A program made the position numbers and the translations under genes. A stretch of DNA of 7,084 nucleotides from Alphaproteobacteria bacterium (GTDB taxonomy: Bacteria; Pseudomonadota; Alphaproteobacteria; Micavibrionales; UBA2020). Every line of letters begins with the position of its first letter. Position 1 is the first letter of the stretch. The notes under the pieces were generated by a model. It worked only from the letters and a program-made list of their open reading frames with translations, was not told the DNA's origin and ran no database searches. Location of the stretch: assembly GCA_018971405.1 (NCBI GenBank), contig JAGXAX010000077.1:1-7084 (forward strand), written 5' to 3'. This document shows positions 5,470-7,084 of this stretch, piece after piece.

Positions 5470-6649
5470 GCTTTTCGCCGACGCGGTCGAAGGCCGCCTG
5501 ATGGCCGTCGTCGTGAAGGACGGCGTGCCGGACGACCTCTACGCCGACGCGGCGACGCCCGTCCGCTGGGGCGCGCTTTATCTCGGCAGGGTCGTCAAGA
5601 TCGACACGAAACTGCAGGCCGCGCTGGTCGATCTCGGCGGCGGTCTGACCGGATTTTTGCCTGCCAAGCATGTGCGCACGGCGGGCGCGGACTCCTCCGA
5701 CGCGCGCTCCGGCATCGCCGAGCTTCTGAAAGGCGGGCAGACGGTCATCGTGCAGGTCAAGTCCGAAGGGCGCGCAGGATCCGCGAACGAAAACGAAAAA
5801 ATGCCGCGCCTGACGATGAAGCTCTACGTGCCGGGTCTGTTCCTTGCGTATAGCCCCACCGCGAAGCAGGTGACCATCTCGCGCAAGATCGAAAGCGAGG
5901 AGATTCTCGCGCTGACCGCCAAGCTGAAGGGCGCGGGCGGCTGGATCGTGCGCAGCCCCGCTGAAAAGGCTTCCGCAGACGAGATCGAAGGCGAGGCCCG
6001 CCGCCTGCAGGACGAATGGCAGAGCATCCTTGCCGCCAAAGAGGCGTTGGGCGACAAGCCGGGATTGCTTAAAGAGGGGCCGGATGCCGTGGCGCGCGCA
6101 CTCGCCGATTATGACGCCACCGCGTTCGGGCATATTTACGCGGGCGACAAGAAAGTTCTCGGCATCATCACCGGCTGGTGCGCGGCGCATCTGCCCGCGC
6201 TGGCGACGTCGAAGCGTCTCCGGCTGTTCAAACCGGAAAAACCCGGCCAGCGCCTGTTCGACAGCCACGACATTTTCGGCACGCTTGAGTCTCTGGAGGA
6301 AAGCGCCGTGCCGCTGCCGTCCGGCGCGTCGCTCGTCATCGAGCGGACGGCGGCGCTGACGGTCATCGACGTCAATCAGGGCGGCGCTTCCGGCATCGCC
6401 GCGGCCAACCTCGATGCCGCGCCCGCCATCGCGCGCCAGTGCCGCCTGCGGAATTTAAGCGGCGCCATCCTCGTCGATTTTATCAACATGGATAAAAAGG
6501 ATGCGCGCCGCGACGTGCTGGAAACGCTGACTGCCGCCGTTGCCGATGACCCCGCCGCCGCGCAGGTACACGGCTTCACGCGGCTCGGCATGGTCGAGAT
6601 CACCCGCCGCCGCCGCACGGCCAGCCTTGCAGAAAACCCAGATAAATAA
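5456..6649 (+). CDS. rng: Ribonuclease E/G family endoribonuclease (short, RNase G-like form)
   Basis: The 397-residue protein matches the catalytic half of RNase E/G, which cuts single-stranded RNA in rRNA maturation and mRNA decay. An S1-like RNA-binding domain spans about 36-140 (WGALYLGRVVKID, LGGGLTGFLPAKH). A 5'-sensor-like segment GGWIVRSPAE (161-170) has R166-S167 where E. coli RNase E has Arg-Thr. The two magnesium-binding acids are kept: D305 in VIDVNQGG (303-310) and D341 in ILVDFINM (338-345). The protein stops soon after GFTRLGMVEITRRRR. It therefore lacks the CxxC zinc-link and the disordered degradosome scaffold of full RNase E, as is usual for the short homologue beside maf in Alphaproteobacteria. 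The ATG overlaps maf by 14 bases and has GCGGAG eight bases upstream. A separate full-length rne would be expected elsewhere. Confidence 0.94.
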   Translation: MSELELFADAVEGRLMAVVVKDGVPDDLYADAATPVRWGALYLGRVVKIDTKLQAALVDLGGGLTGFLPAKHVRTAGADSSDARSGIAELLKGGQTVIVQVKSEGRAGSANENEKMPRLTMKLYVPGLFLAYSPTAKQVTISRKIESEEILALTAKLKGAGGWIVRSPAEKASADEIEGEARRLQDEWQSILAAKEALGDKPGLLKEGPDAVARALADYDATAFGHIYAGDKKVLGIITGWCAAHLPALATSKRLRLFKPEKPGQRLFDSHDIFGTLESLEESAVPLPSGASLVIERTAALTVIDVNQGGASGIAAANLDAAPAIARQCRLRNLSGAILVDFINMDKKDARRDVLETLTAAVADDPAAAQVHGFTRLGMVEITRRRRTASLAENPDK

Positions 6650-6673
6650 AGCACTTGGTGCCCAAAAAAGCGC

Positions 6674-6702
6674 TGGACATAACCCCTTTTATTGCTTATA
6701 AA
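6674..6702 (+). promoter_or_regulatory. Sigma-70-type promoter for tRNA-Phe
   Basis: TGGACA (6674-6679), 17 bases, TATAAA (6697-6702) gives five of six matches at each box with ideal spacing. The start would fall near 6709, about 17 bases before the mature tRNA 5' end at 6726, which fits a short leader removed by RNase P. The tRNA is therefore probably transcribed independently of the RNase gene that ends at 6649. Confidence 0.75.
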
Positions 6703-6725
6703 GTCCTACGCTGCAAAGCGCCTAA

Positions 6726-6801
6726 GCCCAGATAGCTCAGTTGGTAGAGCAGATGACTGAAAATCATCGTGTCGGTGGTTCAAATCCGCCTCTGGGCACC
6801 A
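6726..6801 (+). tRNA. tRNA-Phe (anticodon GAA)
   Basis: This is a complete 76-base tRNA. The acceptor stem GCCCAGA pairs perfectly with TCTGGGC (6791-6797), followed by discriminator A and an encoded CCA. The D arm contains AGCTCAGTTGGTAGAGC. The anticodon stem GATGA/TCATC closes the loop CTGAAAA with GAA at positions 34-36. The T arm contains GGTTCAAATCC. Position after the infA-maf-RNase run matches many alphaproteobacterial genomes. No intron and no second tRNA are seen nearby. Confidence 0.99.
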
Positions 6802-6945
6802 TTTCCTCCCCGAAGCCCTTACTTTAAAAAAAATGTCCACTTATCATCGTATTAGGCTAGAATGCGGGAAGGCATGACAGCGTGGCGCGCTTCATGTTTC
6901 ACAAGGGGCGCTTTTGTGAGCGGCTTTCAGGGGGCAAAACAGGGC

Positions 6946-7084
6946 ATGTCGCGCGTGATCAGGGCAATTCTTGTTGCTTCGGCCTGCCTTTTCCTTTCGT
7001 CCTGCGATCCGTGCATCTTCCGCAGCATGCTGGGAGCAAATATGGCGACATGGGTCGGTCACAGCTGGCACGAGTTCGACCGCG
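6946..7084 (+). CDS. Putative lipoprotein, N-terminal part only
   Basis: The frame runs off the right edge after 46 residues. It begins with a lipoprotein signal peptide: a short basic start (MSRVIRA), a hydrophobic core (ILVASACLFL) and the lipobox LSSC, with the lipidated Cys at residue 20. The mature protein would start CDPCIFRSM. Asp right after the Cys is an inner-membrane retention signal in E. coli; whether that rule holds here is unknown. Two in-frame alternative starts exist. A GTG at 6916 has a better spaced AAGGGG site (6903-6908) and would give a 10-residue longer n-region. An ATG at 6874 has GGGAAGG placed too close. ATG 6946 was chosen for signal-peptide length, with AGGGGG 11 bases upstream. 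A TAGAAT at 6858-6863 could be a -10 box. No family is recognised. Confidence 0.68.
   Translation, partial: MSRVIRAILVASACLFLSSCDPCIFRSMLGANMATWVGHSWHEFDR

Noticed and set aside
5384..6268. Minus-strand open frame (294 codons) opposite the RNase E/G gene
   Set aside because: It is a shadow of the RNase coding frame, which keeps all catalytic motifs.
6652..6671. Hairpin GCAC-TTG-GTGC after the RNase gene as a terminator
   Set aside because: The stem is only four base pairs and is followed by CCAAAAAAG, not a T-tract.
7069..7084. Second TGGCACG (-24-like) on the plus strand
   Set aside because: After four bases comes CGACC rather than TTGCA, so there is no -12 element, and it lies inside the lipoprotein coding frame.

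Overview
The window is GC-rich, densely coded bacterial chromosome, most probably from an alphaproteobacterium. The strongest evidence is the run infA, maf, a short RNase E/G gene and tRNA-Phe(GAA) on one strand. That order is common in Alphaproteobacteria, as is murA just upstream of such a cluster. The dCTP deaminase is also of the monofunctional type usual in that group. A placement below class level (for example Micavibrio-like or Rhodospirillales-like) would be a guess.

Layout. (1) 1-802, minus strand: the first 267 residues of a signalling protein that joins an RsbW-type ATPase domain to a response-regulator receiver domain; the rest lies beyond the left edge. A full sigma-54 promoter match (833-848) sits just upstream and points into it. 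(2) 926-2998, plus strand: a 46-residue basic protein, dcd (dCTP deaminase) and, after a 101-base spacer with a 9-bp inverted repeat, murA (first committed step of peptidoglycan synthesis). (3) 3021-4476, minus strand, convergent to murA: a PAPS-type sulfotransferase and, upstream of it, two adjacent small paralogous genes of unknown function whose proteins both end in RHWKI. This block occupies the place where many alphaproteobacteria carry housekeeping genes such as hisD between murA and infA. (4) 4667-6649, plus strand: infA, maf and the RNase E/G gene. maf and the RNase gene overlap by 14 bases. (5) 6674-6801: a near-consensus sigma-70-type promoter and tRNA-Phe with encoded CCA. yacG, often found between the RNase gene and tRNA-Phe, is absent here. 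(6) 6946-7084: the start of a lipoprotein gene cut by the right edge.

Most of the window is therefore core metabolism and gene expression: nucleotide pool (dcd, maf), cell wall (murA), translation (infA, tRNA-Phe) and RNA processing. The unusual parts are the sigma-54-preceded ATPase-receiver protein at the left, and the minus-strand accessory block of sulfotransferase plus the tandem RHWKI pair. The RHWKI pair is the best candidate here for an undescribed family.
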